Shown here: in pieces, positions 19,481 through 30,560 of the stretch | How positions within the stretch are numbered: position 1 is the first letter of the stretch | Layout of the letters: every line of letters starts with the position of its first letter | Assembly: GCA_018000455.1 (NCBI GenBank) | Contig: JAGNJW010000003.1 | Location: 62,001-126,000 of the forward strand | DNA length: 64,000 nt | Direction: 5' to 3' | DNA from: Acidobacteriota bacterium | Lineage (GTDB): Bacteria > Acidobacteriota > Vicinamibacteria > Vicinamibacterales > UBA2999 | Notes under the pieces: generated by a model | Seen by the model: the letters and a program-made list of their open reading frames with translations, nothing else | Told to the model about the DNA's origin: nothing | The model's database searches: none | Made by a program: the position numbers and the translations under genes

Positions 19481-20917
19481 TCACCACAATCCCACCTTGC
19501 CGGTGACCGACTGGATGAGCCTGTCCGAATCGAAGCCCACGCCCTTGCGGAACACCGTCTCCACCTTGCGCACGTCGCTGATGTCGCGCGACGGATCGCC
19601 CGCGATGACGACCAGGTCGGCCTGCTTGCCGGGTGCCAGCGTGCCGATTCGCGCCTCCTGGCCCAGGTAGCGCGCGCCGTTCATCGTGCCGATCGCCAGC
19701 GCCTCGAGCGGCGTGAAGCCGGCTTCGACCAGCAGCTCGAGCTGCCGGTGGTTGGCGAAGCCGGGAATGACGCCGCCGCCGCCGGTCGGATCGGTGCCGG
19801 CCACGAGCAGGCCGCCCGCCCGCACGAACTCGCGCTCGAGCGCCATCGCCTTGGGAAAGAGCCGGGGATAAATCGACTTCCCGGCGTTGGCCTCGACGCG
19901 AGCACGGTTCTGCAGATACTGATCGCGCAGTTGCGGCACCAGCACGTCGAGCCCTGGTGGCAGCGGCCGGCCGGGGGTGTTGAGCTCGAAGACGGTCAGC
20001 GTCGACGTGATGGCGACCTTCTTCTCGATGAGCGTGCGCACGAGTGTCTGGAAGGCCACGCCCGTCGGATCGAGATCGGCCAGCGCCTGCTGGCCGCGCC
20101 CCTGGCCCGGACACTCATCCGGCTTCTTGTCGGAGACAAAGTCGGTGGCGGCAAGGAAGCCGTGCTCGAGGTTGTCGATGCCGAGCGTGGCGGCTTCGGC
20201 ATAGGTGACCGAGCACAGATGCCCGGTGACCTTGAGTCCGCGCGCGTGCGCCTCGCGGATCGCGGTGCCGAGCGCGGCCCGCGACACCTGCATGTAGGCC
20301 TTGACCGACGTCGCGCCGTCGTCGGCCCAGTAGGCGACGTGGCGGCGCGCCCGCTCTTCCGTGCGGAGCGCCGTCATCTGTACGAACTGATTGGGGCCGT
20401 TGACGTACGGCATAGTGGCGTCGATGGCCGGCCCGGCGGCCTCGCCCGCCTCCACGCGCTGCTTCAGCGTGATGTCCATGAAGCCATTCATGTTGCCGCC
20501 GGTACGCATCGTGGTGACGCCGCCGGCCAGGTACAGCCGCACGAAGCTCTGCCCGAGCTGCCCGTAGACGCCCGGCCCGGTCGGATAGTAGAGGTGCTCG
20601 TGCAGCATCACGAGACCGGGGATGACGCTCTTGCCGGCGAGGTCGAGCACGCGGGCGCCGTTGGGCGCGGGCGTCGACGCCGGCGGGCCGATGGCCGCGA
20701 TCAGGCCGTCGCGCAGCACCACCGTCTGGCCGTCGCGCGCGGGCGCGCCCGTGCCGTCGATGACGCGCACGTTCGTGAGCGCCACGACCGGCGCGTCCAC
20801 CGAGACGAACTCGCGAATCGCGTCGCCGACCGCTGCGCGCTGCGCCAGCGGCTGCGCGGTCAGCGCGGCGAGGGCGAGCAGGACGGCGACTCCGCCAGCA
20901 AGAAACGGGCTGCGCAC
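19481..20917 (-). CDS. exported amidohydrolase (imidazolonepropionase-like)
   Basis: The 478-aa protein has a GTG start and a signal peptide ending near LTAQPLAQ. The amidohydrolase metal site is visible. HxH is in VMLHEHLYY, the bridging Lys is in TSVKAYMQVS, His ligands are in KVTGHLCSV and IDNLEHGFL, and the Asp is in LVAGTDPTG. The C-terminal IGTLAPGKQADLVVIAGDP is the usual return to the small beta domain. It hydrolyses a C-N bond outside the cytoplasm, with unknown substrate. It is 1 nt downstream of the cupin gene, so the two are almost surely cotranscribed. Confidence 0.88.
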   Translation of the reverse strand: MRSPFLAGGVAVLLALAALTAQPLAQRAAVGDAIREFVSVDAPVVALTNVRVIDGTGAPARDGQTVVLRDGLIAAIGPPASTPAPNGARVLDLAGKSVIPGLVMLHEHLYYPTGPGVYGQLGQSFVRLYLAGGVTTMRTGGNMNGFMDITLKQRVEAGEAAGPAIDATMPYVNGPNQFVQMTALRTEERARRHVAYWADDGATSVKAYMQVSRAALGTAIREAHARGLKVTGHLCSVTYAEAATLGIDNLEHGFLAATDFVSDKKPDECPGQGRGQQALADLDPTGVAFQTLVRTLIEKKVAITSTLTVFELNTPGRPLPPGLDVLVPQLRDQYLQNRARVEANAGKSIYPRLFPKAMALEREFVRAGGLLVAGTDPTGGGGVIPGFANHRQLELLVEAGFTPLEALAIGTMNGARYLGQEARIGTLAPGKQADLVVIAGDPSRDISDVRKVETVFRKGVGFDSDRLIQSVTGKVGLW

Positions 20918-20918
20918 G

Positions 20919-21308
20919 TCAGGCGTGCCGGTGCTCGGCGGGCAGGCCGAAACGGGCTACCGTGTCGCTTTCGAAGTCGACTTCGATGAGGATCGCCGGC
21001 TCCTCGCCCATCACCCAGGCATCGTGTCCGGGCTCGATGGCCAGCGCCGCCGGCGCCTCGTACTCCCGCACGCAGCCATCGGCGAAGTGCACGTGGATCC
21101 GGCCGCGGGCGAGGAAGCCGACGTGAGCGTGCATGCACGAGTCGGTGCCCGATACCGGCTTCATGTGGGTGGCCCACCGGAACCCCGGCGGGTAGATGGC
21201 GCGCTTGACGCGCGCCGTGCCCGTTCGGACGATGTCGAGCTGCACGCCACCCACCGTGCGGGAATCCGCGCCGTGCATCGGCGCCGTCAGGGGGTCGTGT
21301 GTGCTCAT
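20919..21308 (-). CDS. cupin-domain protein
   Basis: The 129-aa single-domain cupin has a likely metal site: HxH in DSCMHAHVGFLARG (motif 1) and a PGHDAWVMGEE segment with His (motif 2). There is no signal peptide. Proteins of this size act as isomerases, dioxygenases or ligand sensors; nothing here decides which. It sits between a haem-PQQ protein (33 bp upstream) and an amidohydrolase (1 nt downstream) on the same strand. Confidence 0.8.
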   Translation of the reverse strand: MSTHDPLTAPMHGADSRTVGGVQLDIVRTGTARVKRAIYPPGFRWATHMKPVSGTDSCMHAHVGFLARGRIHVHFADGCVREYEAPAALAIEPGHDAWVMGEEPAILIEVDFESDTVARFGLPAEHRHA

Positions 21309-21341
21309 CGCATCCTCCAGTCGTCGGATTCTAGCAAACCG

Positions 21342-23534
21342 CTAGCGCGCACCGACCTCGAATACGTAGAGCACGTGGCCGGTCGACGGATGGTTGATTT
21401 CCGGTGCGATCGTGCGCGGCACCACGCGTGGACTGCCGCCGCCGAGTCCCGTCGTGACGGCCACGTACTGCTTGCCGTTGGCCGAGAACGACACCGGGAA
21501 CCCCTGCACCGAGGTGCCCAGCCGCGTGCGCCACAGCTCCTTACCCGTCGTGACGTCGTAGGCGTGGAAGTAGCGATCGAGATCGCCGATGAAGACCAGG
21601 CCGCCGGCCGTCGACAGTGCCGCGGTGAGAAACGGTGCCCGCTGCTCGACACTCCACAGCTCTTTCAGGGTCTTGACGTCGTAGGCGGCGAGCTTGCCGA
21701 TGTTGCCGTCGCTCCCCGGCATCTCGAAGAATCGGCGGGCGCCGGCCGTGCCGCCCTGACCTGGCACCTGCTCCACTTTGCGCGGCGCGATCTCCATGCA
21801 CGACTGGCTGAGCGGGATGACGAGCGACTGCGTGCCCGGGTGATACGTCATCGCCTGCCAGTTGTGGCCGCCCTCGGTCGACGGGCACGACAGGATCCAC
21901 TGGTCGACTTTCTGTTCGAGGATGTCGGCACGGTAGGTGATACGCCCGGTCTTCCTGTCGATGTCGCTGTAGACGTTCTGGAAGATCGTCTCGGTGAGGT
22001 CGATGAGGGCACCGGTCTTGCGATTGAGCTTCCACAGGATGCCCGACTTGCCGATCGTGAAGAGCGCCTTCTCGGTGCCGATGTCCACCGCCACCCGCTC
22101 GAACACTTCGTCGAGGTCGAGCGTTTCGGCCGGCACGTGCTGGAAGCGCCACACCAGTTCGCCGGTGGCGGGATTGAGCGCCACGGTGGAGGCGGTGTGC
22201 TGCGCGGCGTCGAACACGCGCGTGCCCCGGCTGACCGGCATCCACGGCTTGGCCTGCGCGATGCCCCAGAAGGTGAGGTTCACATCGGGGTCGTAGCTGC
22301 CGGCGATCCACGTCTCGCCGCCCTGCCGCATCATGTCCGGCAGGTCGTTCCAGGTGTCGCCGCCGGGCTCACCTTTGTGGGCCACGGTGTGGAACTTCCA
22401 AGCGAGCGCCCCGGTCTCGGCGTCGAACGCGCTGATGGCGCAGCGTTCCACGCGGTAGCGGTCACAGCCCCCGAGGCCCTGGATGATCTTGCCGTTCACC
22501 ACGATCGGCCCGCTCGAGTTCGAGAAGCCCTTCGCGCCGTCGGCCACCGCGGTCTCCCACACGACGGCGCCGGTGCGCGCCTCGAGCGCGACCAGGCGGG
22601 CGTCGGTCGTGGCCAGGTAAAGGCGGTCGCGGTAGATGGCCAGGTTGCGCATCGTGCCCCGGTCATCCTGGCGGTTCGGGCCCACCTGGTTGGCCCAGAT
22701 CAGTTCGCCGGTGGCGCCGTCGAGCGCCTGCACCTCGTTGAGTGTGTTGGTCAGGTAGACGATGCCGTCGTGCACGAGCGGCATCTGCTGATTCGATCCG
22801 GTCTCGTTCATGTTCCACGCCCAGGCCAGGCGCAGCGCGCCGACGTTGGCCGGCGTGATCTCGTCGAGCGGGCTGTGGCTCCAGGCCTGGTAGTTACGGC
22901 GCGCCATCAGCCAGTCGCCGGCCGGCGGCGTGCGCAGCATGGCATCGGTGACGGCGGTGAAGCGCGGCACTTCGCCGGTGACGTAGAGGCCACGTGCGGG
23001 TGGTGTGGCCGGCAGGCGCGCAGTGGCGCCGCCGGCAGCTGCCGCCGCCGTCGCCGGCGCCGACATCGTCGGCGCAACGCCCGTGGCGACGGCGCCGATC
23101 GCTGCGGCGGTGGTGGCGGTGAAGGCGGTCGGGCCGGCCTCGGCGCCGTTCGAGCGCAGGATGAAGGCCGCGATGGCCAGGTATTCATCGGCGCCGAGCG
23201 TCGCGCCGCCCGGCGGCATCGAGGTGCGGATGTAGTCGTAGAGATCCTTGGTGGAGCGGGTGCGCCACGCGTCCATGAACCCGGTGCCGGCCAGCGGTGA
23301 CGCTTCGTTTCGGCCCCCCAGATCGGGCAGGTGACACGAGGCGCAGCGCGCCTGATAGGCGTCACGTCCGGCCGTGACCTGGGCCGTGGTGATGACGGCA
23401 GGCGGTCTCGGTTGCACGGCACCGAGCGAGGTGGCGGACGTGGGCGTGTTTGGCGGTGCTGCGGCGACAACGAGCCCGAACGCGAGGGCGCAGGTGACCA
23501 GGGCCGAGTGGCGCGAGATGGCGCGCGTCGTCAC
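21342..23534 (-). CDS. PQQ beta-propeller protein with N-terminal cytochrome c domain
   Basis: The 730-aa protein has a signal peptide, a cytochrome c domain with CASCH (Cys64, Cys67, His68) and the ligand region [10 protein letters not shown]. An Ala/Thr-rich linker (about 130-180) leads to an eight-bladed PQQ propeller. In the active-site loop the usual WDWD is replaced by LDLD ([16 protein letters not shown]), so the acidic residues stay but both Trp are lost. It may therefore be an enzyme of altered specificity or a non-catalytic carrier. The GTG start overlaps the CHRD gene stop (GTGA, 23531-23534). Confidence 0.83.
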   Translation of the reverse strand: MTTRAISRHSALVTCALAFGLVVAAAPPNTPTSATSLGAVQPRPPAVITTAQVTAGRDAYQARCASCHLPDLGGRNEASPLAGTGFMDAWRTRSTKDLYDYIRTSMPPGGATLGADEYLAIAAFILRSNGAEAGPTAFTATTAAAIGAVATGVAPTMSAPATAAAAAGGATARLPATPPARGLYVTGEVPRFTAVTDAMLRTPPAGDWLMARRNYQAWSHSPLDEITPANVGALRLAWAWNMNETGSNQQMPLVHDGIVYLTNTLNEVQALDGATGELIWANQVGPNRQDDRGTMRNLAIYRDRLYLATTDARLVALEARTGAVVWETAVADGAKGFSNSSGPIVVNGKIIQGLGGCDRYRVERCAISAFDAETGALAWKFHTVAHKGEPGGDTWNDLPDMMRQGGETWIAGSYDPDVNLTFWGIAQAKPWMPVSRGTRVFDAAQHTASTVALNPATGELVWRFQHVPAETLDLDEVFERVAVDIGTEKALFTIGKSGILWKLNRKTGALIDLTETIFQNVYSDIDRKTGRITYRADILEQKVDQWILSCPSTEGGHNWQAMTYHPGTQSLVIPLSQSCMEIAPRKVEQVPGQGGTAGARRFFEMPGSDGNIGKLAAYDVKTLKELWSVEQRAPFLTAALSTAGGLVFIGDLDRYFHAYDVTTGKELWRTRLGTSVQGFPVSFSANGKQYVAVTTGLGGGSPRVVPRTIAPEINHPSTGHVLYVFEVGAR

Positions 23535-23959
23535 TGTCGGCCCTTCGCCGGCAGCAGCCAGCCCCAGAGATTTCCGTCGGGCGCACCCTCGCTGTGCAGC
23601 TGCACGTAGAGCAGCCCTTTCGCGAAGGCAGTGGCCTGTTCACGGGTGAGCGTCAGCGTGCCCTTGAAAGTGCCGCTCGTGCCGCCCCCCGAGGCGAACT
23701 CGCCCACCAGCGGCCCGCGCAGTCCGAGCTTGGCGCTTTCGAAGACGCGGAGGGCCGTGGCGGCCGACTTCAGGCCGCGATAGGTGCCGTCAACCGTGAG
23801 CGTCGTGCCGGCGAGCGCGGCCGTGGCCGTGCCCTGACCGGCGATGGTCTCCTGCATGGCGACATCGAGGGGCACGGGTGAAAGCCGGGCACGCATCGCA
23901 CCAGGCACGGCTTGCGCAGCCACGAGCACCAGGCCCAGGAGGAGGAGCGGGATCGGCAT
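23531..23959 (-). CDS. secreted CHRD-domain protein
   Basis: The 142-aa protein has a signal peptide ([20 protein letters not shown]) followed by one CHRD domain. Marks are [54 protein letters not shown] and the terminal [14 protein letters not shown] domains are known from chordin and from many secreted bacterial proteins of unclear role. ATG 23959 is chosen because the signal peptide begins there. Translation is coupled with the haem-PQQ gene that follows. Confidence 0.83.
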   Translation of the reverse strand: MPIPLLLLGLVLVAAQAVPGAMRARLSPVPLDVAMQETIAGQGTATAALAGTTLTVDGTYRGLKSAATALRVFESAKLGLRGPLVGEFASGGGTSGTFKGTLTLTREQATAFAKGLLYVQLHSEGAPDGNLWGWLLPAKGRQ

Positions 23960-24144
23960 GGCAGAGGATTGTAGCGGGGTTGTCACGGGGGCAGATCCCT
24001 TTACCTGATCGTCAGGGGCCTGGCGCCGCGACGCAGAATCTGCCCTGCTGCGGGAAACGGGAGTGGTAGCATGCCGGGCTCGACCCCGTCGGTGAGGTGG
24101 TCGACAAGATGCCGGTGAAGCAGTATCCGGCGAAGGAGAGCGTG

Positions 24145-25017
24145 ATGTGCGACGAAAACTTTGAACACGATCTCGAGAACTATTCGCGCTTTCCGAAACT
24201 GACGCGGCGGCAACTCGGAGCCGTGTCGCTCGGCGCCGGCATGATGTTCGCGCTGCCGCGCGCCGTTGACGCGCAGGCGGTGAAGGAGCAGGACGTCACC
24301 ATCAAGACGCCCGACGGCGAGTGCGACGCCTACTTCGTCCACCCGGCCAGCGGCGCCCACGCCGCGGTGATCGTGTGGCCCGACATCCTCGGACTGCGCC
24401 CGGCGTTCCGCCAGATGGGCAAGCGGCTGGCTGAGTCCGGCTACGCGGTGCTCACCGTGAACCCGTTCTACCGCACGGCCAAGTCGCCGGTCGTGCCGGC
24501 CGGGGCGAGCTTCGCGGACCAGAAGACGCGCGACATCGTCATGCCGTTGGCACAGAGCCTCAACGCCACGACCAACGTAACCGACGCCAAGGCCTTCGTC
24601 GCCTGGCTCGACACTCAGGCGGTTGTGGACAAGCGGCGCAAGATCGGCACGACTGGCTACTGCATGGGCGGCCCGATCGTGATGCGCACGGCGGCGGCGG
24701 TGCCCGAGCGCATCGGCGCTGGCGCCTCGTTCCACGGTGGCGGGCTCGTCACGAAGGAGCCCAACAGCCCGCATCTGCTGGTGCCGACGATGAAGGCGCA
24801 CTTCCTGTTCGCAGTGGCCGAGAACGACGACCAGCGCGATCCGACCGCCAAGGACGTCTTGAAAGAGACCTACGCCAAGGCCAAGTTGCCGGCCGAGATC
24901 GAGGTCTACGCCGCCGCCCATGGCTGGTGCCCGCCCGACTCCGCGGTCTACGACGAGAAACTGGCCGAGCGCGCCTGGGCGCGCCTGCTAGTGCTTTTCA
25001 AGACCGCGCTGGCATAG
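24145..25017 (+). CDS. Tat-exported dienelactone hydrolase family protein
   Basis: The 290-aa protein begins MCDENFEHDLENYSRFPKL, then a twin-arginine signal (TRRQLGAVSLGAGMMFALPRAVDA). The dienelactone hydrolase triad is present: Cys in TTGYCMGGPIV, Asp in ENDDQRDP and His in AAAHGWCPPD. It is probably a periplasmic esterase or lactonase. AAGGAG at 24133-24138 sits 6 bp before ATG 24145, which fixes the start over ATGs further upstream. Its 3' end is overlapped by the out-of-frame tail of the convergent GGDEF/EAL gene. Confidence 0.87.
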   Translation: MCDENFEHDLENYSRFPKLTRRQLGAVSLGAGMMFALPRAVDAQAVKEQDVTIKTPDGECDAYFVHPASGAHAAVIVWPDILGLRPAFRQMGKRLAESGYAVLTVNPFYRTAKSPVVPAGASFADQKTRDIVMPLAQSLNATTNVTDAKAFVAWLDTQAVVDKRRKIGTTGYCMGGPIVMRTAAAVPERIGAGASFHGGGLVTKEPNSPHLLVPTMKAHFLFAVAENDDQRDPTAKDVLKETYAKAKLPAEIEVYAAAHGWCPPDSAVYDEKLAERAWARLLVLFKTALA

Positions 25018-27443
25018 CTACGCAGGACATGAACTGCGGCACCAGGCCCCAAGGCTGCTCCGGGCCAGACTATGCGCGTTCGGCGGCCGCCGTACGCGCG
25101 GTCCATCCCTCGACGAGTGCTCCGAACTCGGCGGCTGGCGCCGGACGCCAGGAGATACCCCTGCGCGTCGTGCACGCCGAGCCGGGTCAGGACTTCCAGC
25201 TGCGCTGCTGACTCGACGCCTTCGGCCGTGATCGTCATCCTGAGGGCCTTGGCGAGGCCCACCACGGCCTGCACGACGGCCACGGCCTGACTGTCGGATC
25301 CGAGATCGCGGACGAACGCCCCGTCGATCTTGATCGTGTCGAATGGCAGCGCGCGCAGGTTCGACAGCGACGAATAGCCGGTGCCGAAGTCGTCGAGCGC
25401 CACCCGCACACCGAGCGCCCGCACCTGCCCTAGCGTGGCCCGCGCGCCGGCCAGGTTGCGCATCACCAGCGACTCGGTGATCTCGAGTTCCAGCCGATAG
25501 GGCGGCAACCCGCTGGCGCTGAGGGCCCGCCGTACGTCGTCGATGAGCGTTGGCGACGAGAACTGTAGCGCCGACAGATTGACCGCGACCCGCAGGTCTC
25601 CCGGCCAGGTAGCGGCCGTGCGGCACGCCTCGCGCAGCACCCAGCAGCCCACCGGCAGGATATGACCGCTCTCTTCGGCCAGCGCCACGAACTCGGTCGG
25701 CGCCAGCAGGCCGAGCCGCGGATGCTTCCAGCGGATGAGCGACTCGGCGCCGGTCAGTGCGCCTGACCTGGCCCTCACGAGCGGCTGGTAGTGCAGCTCG
25801 AACTCGTTGCGTTCGACGGCGCCGTGCAGGTCGGCGATGAGCTCGTTACGACGCCTGGCCGCCTCCTCCATCGAGACATGGAAGAACGCGTAGGTGTTGC
25901 GGCCCCGCGCCTTGGCGTCGTAGAGCGCCATGTCGGCCAGCCGCGTCATGTCCTGGCTGGCCGATTCGTGCGGACCGGCGTGGACGATGCCGATGCTCGT
26001 GCCGAGGCGAATCGTGACGCCATCGACGACGAACGGCTGGCGCAGCGCATCGATGAGACGGGTCGCCATGATGGCCGCGCCGTCGCTGTCGAGCGTCTGC
26101 CACGAGATCAGCGCGAACTCGTCGCCGCCGATTCTCGCCAGCAAATCGCCCGAGCGCACGAAGCCTTGGAAGCGCACGGCCGCCTGGCCGAGCACGCGAT
26201 CGCCCACCAGGTGACCGTGCAGATCGTTCACGGCCTTGAAATCGTCGAGGTCCACGTAGAAGAGCGTGAACGCGCGTCCCTCGGCGCCCTCCAGGCTGGT
26301 GTGGAACTGATGACGGTTGGCCAAACCGGTCAGCGCGTCCACGTTGGCCAGGCGCACGAGGTCGGCATTCTGCTGGCGGCTGCGCGTGACGTCCGTGCCG
26401 ACGCCGCGCCAGCCAAGCGTGCGGCCCTGGTCGTCGAAGAGGCGCTTGCCGGAGAGCGCCCACCAGCGGCGGCGCTCGCCGACGAGGGCCGAAACGTGCA
26501 GGTCGCGAAAGGCGTTGCCGCCGCTGAGTGCCAGGGCCAGATGCGCGGCGCCTTCACCCCGTCCCGAGTCGCCGCGGGTGCCGGCATCCTCGAGCAGCTC
26601 CACCAGCGAGCGTCCCCGCAGGACGTCTGTGGATAGGCCGAAGGCGTCGACCAGGCGCGGCGACACGTGCTGGAGCCGGCCGTCGGCATCGATCTCCCAC
26701 AGCCAGTCGCGCGCGTTCTCCTGGAAGTCGTCGAGCAGCATGTCGACGACTCGCTTCTGCCGGGTGCTCTCGGCTTCGGCCGTCAATCGACCGCCCAACT
26801 GCCGGGAACTGGTGACGACCGTCGCCAGCACGATCCCGGCGTAGCCGACGAGCAGGATCCCCGACAGCAGTTGCGCCTCCTGGGCGGTACGGGCAAGGGC
26901 CAGTGCCAGGCTGCTCGAGAGGATGACGACGTAGCCGAAAGCGGCGCCCGGCAGTGAAAAGAGCGCGAAACCGCCAGCGCAGATCATGCCCACGGTGATA
27001 CCGACCAGCATCGGACGATGCGCGAGGGCGGTGTCCGGATAGATGAGGGCGACGGGCAGCCCCCACAGCAGCGCCAGTAAGGCGGCGTGCCGCGTCGCCC
27101 GGTCGAGCGTGCGAGTCGAGACCTGTTGCGGCCAGGCTCCACGGCGCCAGCGGCGCCATGCCGGCACGCCGGCCGCCGACACGAGGGCCGTGGCGACCAT
27201 CCACGCCAGCAGCAGCCGACCGTCGATGTCGCTCCGGAACGTCCAGCCGGCCACCAGCAGATTCACCCAGTTGGCCACGACCACGAACGGCGTGAGCGCG
27301 ACAGTGGCCTGCACCTGCAGCGACCGGAAGGCCGCGGCGTCAGGGTGCGCGGTGTCGTACGGCGTCAACCATGCGCGCCACCGGTCATGGCCTCCGCTGG
27401 CCGTACGCCGCTGGGTGGAGAGATGGCCGGAGCGCAAGGGCAT
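24948..27443 (-). CDS. membrane GGDEF/EAL c-di-GMP protein, 3' end frameshifted
   Basis: The N-terminal half has six or more membrane helices. A PAS domain (residues about 240-360), a GGDEF domain with intact RIGGDEF near residue 438, and an EAL domain follow. The EAL domain shows ESL for EAL near residue 567, [18 protein letters not shown] and AEGVES. The protein probably makes or breaks c-di-GMP. After GYLLAS (about 25146) the reading frame leaves the family pattern. A shift of frame at 25143-25148 restores a normal ending, [18 protein letters not shown], with stop at 25070. The literal frame runs on to 24948 into the convergent hydrolase gene. A lost CG dinucleotide (mutation or sequencing error) would explain it. 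The start is uncertain; ATG 27443 is preferred to a TTG at 27488. Confidence 0.85.
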   Translation of the reverse strand: MPLRSGHLSTQRRTASGGHDRWRAWLTPYDTAHPDAAAFRSLQVQATVALTPFVVVANWVNLLVAGWTFRSDIDGRLLLAWMVATALVSAAGVPAWRRWRRGAWPQQVSTRTLDRATRHAALLALLWGLPVALIYPDTALAHRPMLVGITVGMICAGGFALFSLPGAAFGYVVILSSSLALALARTAQEAQLLSGILLVGYAGIVLATVVTSSRQLGGRLTAEAESTRQKRVVDMLLDDFQENARDWLWEIDADGRLQHVSPRLVDAFGLSTDVLRGRSLVELLEDAGTRGDSGRGEGAAHLALALSGGNAFRDLHVSALVGERRRWWALSGKRLFDDQGRTLGWRGVGTDVTRSRQQNADLVRLANVDALTGLANRHQFHTSLEGAEGRAFTLFYVDLDDFKAVNDLHGHLVGDRVLGQAAVRFQGFVRSGDLLARIGGDEFALISWQTLDSDGAAIMATRLIDALRQPFVVDGVTIRLGTSIGIVHAGPHESASQDMTRLADMALYDAKARGRNTYAFFHVSMEEAARRRNELIADLHGAVERNEFELHYQPLVRARSGALTGAESLIRWKHPRLGLLAPTEFVALAEESGHILPVGCWVLREACRTAATWPGDLRVAVNLSALQFSSPTLIDDVRRALSASGLPPYRLELEITESLVMRNLAGARATLGQVRALGVRVALDDFGTGYSSLSNLRALPFDTIKIDGAFVRDLGSDSQAVAVVQAVVGLAKALRMTITAEGVESAAQLEVLTRLGVHDAQGYLLASGASRRVRSTRRGMDRAYGGRRTRIVWPGAALGPGAAVHVLRSYASAVLKSTSRRAQARSASFSS

Positions 27444-27545
27444 CGAGGTGTCGCTTGTCTTTGCTTCGGTCTCCCGCCAACTCGGCAACAGGGAGGGACC
27501 GCGGCCAGCGGGCAGGGCCGCGCCGAAACGTGAACGATGCCGTCG

Positions 27546-28301
27546 TCAGAGGCGGACGGGTACGCTGCGGGCCTGGAGGAACTGCTTGAGCTCCGACACT
27601 CCGTGCGTGTTGAAGTGGAAAATCGAGGCGGCCAGCGCCGCGTCGGCGCGGCCTGCGGTGAAGACCTCGGCGAAGTGCTCGAAGGAACCCGCGCCGCCCG
27701 AGGCGATCACCGGAATCGCCACCGCATCCGACACGGCGGCCGTCAGCGCGCAGTCGAAGCCGGACTTGGTGCCGTCTCGATCCATCGACGTCAGCAGGAT
27801 CTCGCCGGCGCCGCACTGTGCGGCCTGACGCGCCCAACTGACTGCGTCGCGCGGTGTGGCCGCGCTGCCGCTGCGCGTATAGGCCGTCCAGCGATCGCCG
27901 TCGCTCTTGGCGTCGATGGCCACGACCACCGCCTGGCTGCCGTAGCGTCCGGCCAGCCGCGTGATGAGTGATGGGTCGGCAAGCGCTGCCGAGTTGAGGC
28001 TCACTTTGTCGGCGCCGGCGTCGATGACCGCCGCCGCGTCGCTTTCGTTGCGAATGCCGCCGCCCACGCAGAGCGGCAGAAACAGCTCGCGCGCCACCGC
28101 CTGGATGGTGTGCGCCCGCGCCTGCCGCGCTTCGAGCGTGGCCGTCACGTCGAGAATCACCACTTCATCGATCCCCTCCAGGTCGTAGCGCCGCGCCAGC
28201 TCTCCTGGGTCGCCGGCCGCACGCAGGCCCTCGAATTTCACGCCCTTCACCACCTGTCCGTCGCGCACGTCGAGGCACGCGATGATGCGCTTGGCCAGCA
28301 T
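27546..28301 (-). CDS. hisF: HisF, imidazole glycerol phosphate synthase cyclase subunit
   Basis: The 251-aa TIM barrel starts [20 protein letters not shown], with the catalytic Asp in [18 protein letters not shown] and [13 protein letters not shown] are phosphate-binding loops, and [15 protein letters not shown] carries the second catalytic Asp. With HisH it turns PRFAR and ammonia into imidazole glycerol phosphate and AICAR. The ATG overlaps the hisH stop by one base (TAATG). It is the last gene of the his operon in this window. Confidence 0.96.
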   Translation of the reverse strand: MLAKRIIACLDVRDGQVVKGVKFEGLRAAGDPGELARRYDLEGIDEVVILDVTATLEARQARAHTIQAVARELFLPLCVGGGIRNESDAAAVIDAGADKVSLNSAALADPSLITRLAGRYGSQAVVVAIDAKSDGDRWTAYTRSGSAATPRDAVSWARQAAQCGAGEILLTSMDRDGTKSGFDCALTAAVSDAVAIPVIASGGAGSFEHFAEVFTAGRADAALAASIFHFNTHGVSELKQFLQARSVPVRL

Positions 28302-28915
28302 TACGGCACCCCCACGAGCCAGTTGCGCAACACCTGCAACCCGGCCTGTCCAGATTTCTCGGGGTGGAACTGCACGCCCGACACCAGCCCTTCTTCCACT
28401 GCCGCGGTGAACTCGATGCCGTAGGAGCTCGTGGCGACGGTGCCTCTGGCCAGCGGCGCCGCGTAGGAGTGCGTGAAGTAGACATGCGAGCCGTCGGCAA
28501 TGCCGGCGAACAGGCGCGACCAGCGCGGCAAGGCCAGCGTGTTCCAGCCCACGTGCGGCACTTTCTGCCGGGCGCCGGTTGCGGGCGCCACATCCGGCAG
28601 CCGCTCGCACGTCCCCTGACAGACGCCGAAGCCCGGGACGTCCGGCGCCTCGGTGCTGCCGCCGAAGAGCCACTGCAGGCCCACGCAGATACCGAGCAGC
28701 GGCGAGCCGGCGTCGAGCCGCTCGAGGATGGCGTGGCGCCAGGCTCGATCGAGTGTCTGTGTCGCGCCGAAGTGGCCGACGCCAGGCACGATCACGCCGG
28801 CGGCACCATGGAGGTCGGCCGGATCAGACGGCGTGTAGACGTCGGCGCCCACCGCGGCGAGCGCCTTGCGCACCGACGTGAGGTTGCCAGCGCCGTAGTC
28901 GACGAGCGCGATCAC
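28301..28915 (-). CDS. hisH: HisH, glutamine amidotransferase subunit of IGP synthase
   Basis: The 204-aa class I glutaminase begins (GTG) [14 protein letters not shown]. The oxyanion segment is [10 protein letters not shown], the nucleophile Cys is in [12 protein letters not shown], and the His-Glu pair is in [11 protein letters not shown]. It provides ammonia to HisF. The start is a GTG overlapping the hisB stop (GTGA, 28912-28915), so the frame further upstream is not part of the gene. Confidence 0.95.
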   Translation of the reverse strand: MIALVDYGAGNLTSVRKALAAVGADVYTPSDPADLHGAAGVIVPGVGHFGATQTLDRAWRHAILERLDAGSPLLGICVGLQWLFGGSTEAPDVPGFGVCQGTCERLPDVAPATGARQKVPHVGWNTLALPRWSRLFAGIADGSHVYFTHSYAAPLARGTVATSSYGIEFTAAVEEGLVSGVQFHPEKSGQAGLQVLRNWLVGVP

Positions 28916-29499
28916 AGCAGCCCCTTCGTGCTCGGCAGCATCCTGGCCATCCGCGCGTCCTTCGCACAGGCCACCCGCAGGGCGCGCGCGAAGGCCTTGA
29001 AGCACGCTTCGATCTTGTGATGGTTCGAACGGCCGTGCATCACCTTGACGTGGACGTTGGCTCGGGCCGCCGAGGCGAAGCCTTCGAAGAAGTCGGTCAC
29101 GAGCTCGCTCTGCAGATCGCCGACCAGGCGCACCCGCACCTTGGTGTCGACCACCGTGTGCGGACGTCCGCCGAGGTCGATGGCGACGACCGCCAGGGTC
29201 TCGTCCATCGGCATCACGAAGTAGCCGGCGCGGTTGATGCCCTTGCGGTCGCCGAGCGCTTTGTCGACGGCCTGACCGAGCGCGATGCCGATGTCTTCGA
29301 CGGTGTGATGCTGGTCGACGTCGAGATCGCCCGTGGCGGCCACCGCCAGGTCGAACGCCCCGTGGCGGGCCACCAGGTCGAGCATGTGATCGAGGAAGCG
29401 CACGCCCGTCGCGTTCTCGAAGCGTCCCCGCCCCTCCAGCGTGAGCGCGACCCGGACGTGCGTTTCAGCCGTCTTGCGGTCGACTAGTGCCCTGCGCAC
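28912..29499 (-). CDS. hisB: HisB, imidazoleglycerol-phosphate dehydratase
   Basis: The 195-aa protein is the mono-functional IGPD, without the HAD phosphatase half that E. coli HisB has. It begins (GTG) [18 protein letters not shown]. The manganese-binding repeats [16 protein letters not shown] and [16 protein letters not shown] are present, as is [21 protein letters not shown]. The GTG at 29499 lies 16 bp inside the end of hisC. Histidinol-phosphate phosphatase must be encoded elsewhere. Confidence 0.94.
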   Translation of the reverse strand: MRRALVDRKTAETHVRVALTLEGRGRFENATGVRFLDHMLDLVARHGAFDLAVAATGDLDVDQHHTVEDIGIALGQAVDKALGDRKGINRAGYFVMPMDETLAVVAIDLGGRPHTVVDTKVRVRLVGDLQSELVTDFFEGFASAARANVHVKVMHGRSNHHKIEACFKAFARALRVACAKDARMARMLPSTKGLL

Positions 29500-30560
29500 A
29501 GTGCCTCCAACGCGGCCACGGCCGCGCGCGTGTGTTCGACGACGCCTGCGGTGACGCGGAAACACCCGGCGCAGCCGGGCTCCTTGCTCCTGTCGCGCAC
29601 GAGCACGCCGCGGGCAATCATGCCGGCCACGAGCTCGGGCGTGCGATCGCCACCGTGCACGAGCACGAAGTTGGCGGCACTCTCCCAGTGCCTGAGACCC
29701 AGCCGCGTCAGCGCCTCGTAGAGCAGCGTCTTGGACACGGTGGCCTGCGCCACGGCCCACGGCACGAACTCGGTATCGATGAGGGCCGCGCGCAGGGCCG
29801 CCACCGCCACGGCGTTCAGGTTGAGGAGCGGCATGACGTAGCGGATTGATTCGAGGAGCGCCGGCGACGCCACCAGCACGCCCACGCGCATGCCGGCAAG
29901 GCCGTGCGCCTTGGAGAACGTGCGGCCCACCATCACGTTGGGATACTCGCGAACGAGATGCAGCATGTGCGAACCCGCGAAGTCGTGGTACGCCTCGTCG
30001 ATGAGCACTAGCGCCTGGCCGGCGCGCTCGATGATGCGCCGCACGTCGGCTTCCGCCACGGTCTGACCGCTCGGGTTGTGAGGCGTGTTCACGTGCACGA
30101 GACGCGTGTTCGGCCCGATGGCGGCGACCACCGCCTCGGTGGGATACGCGAACTGGGCATCCATCGCCAGCGCCACGGTGCGCGCGCCGAGTGCCGCGGC
30201 GTTGATGAGGTAGGGCTCGAAGGCCGGGAGCGCCAGGATCTGCTCCGGCTGGCCGCCGGTCGGTGTCGGCGTGGCCCCCAGGGCGACCAGCGCCTCGGGC
30301 GCCCGTTGCACCAGATAGCCGATGGCGGTCAGCAGCAGCCCTTCGTCGAGACCGTTGGTCAAGACCACCCAGTCGGGCGGCACGCCGAGATACTGCGCGG
30401 TCTCCCGCACCGCGGCCTCGTAGTCGGGATACGTCGAGACGTCGAGCGGCGACATGGAGCGGATGGCCGCCAGCACCCGCGGCGAGCAGCCGGCGGTGTT
30501 CTCGTTCAGATGCAGGCGCAGGCCCGGACCCAGATTGGGCATTCCCTGGATGGTCGTCAT
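29484..30560 (-). CDS. hisC: HisC, histidinol-phosphate aminotransferase
   Basis: The 358-aa fold-type I PLP enzyme shows NENTAGCSP at the N-terminus, [12 protein letters not shown] and [12 protein letters not shown]. The PLP lysine lies in [16 protein letters not shown], and a late Arg in [10 protein letters not shown] binds the phosphate substrate. It transaminates imidazole acetol phosphate to histidinol phosphate. It overlaps hisD upstream by 4 bp (ATGA at 30557) and hisB downstream by 16 bp. Confidence 0.93.
   Translation of the reverse strand: MTTIQGMPNLGPGLRLHLNENTAGCSPRVLAAIRSMSPLDVSTYPDYEAAVRETAQYLGVPPDWVVLTNGLDEGLLLTAIGYLVQRAPEALVALGATPTPTGGQPEQILALPAFEPYLINAAALGARTVALAMDAQFAYPTEAVVAAIGPNTRLVHVNTPHNPSGQTVAEADVRRIIERAGQALVLIDEAYHDFAGSHMLHLVREYPNVMVGRTFSKAHGLAGMRVGVLVASPALLESIRYVMPLLNLNAVAVAALRAALIDTEFVPWAVAQATVSKTLLYEALTRLGLRHWESAANFVLVHGGDRTPELVAGMIARGVLVRDRSKEPGCAGCFRVTAGVVEHTRAAVAALEALCAGH

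Noticed and set aside
20622-23300. Plus-strand open frame of 892 codons
   Set aside because: Runs opposite three real genes (amidohydrolase, cupin, haem-PQQ) and crosses their boundaries, so it cannot be a gene.
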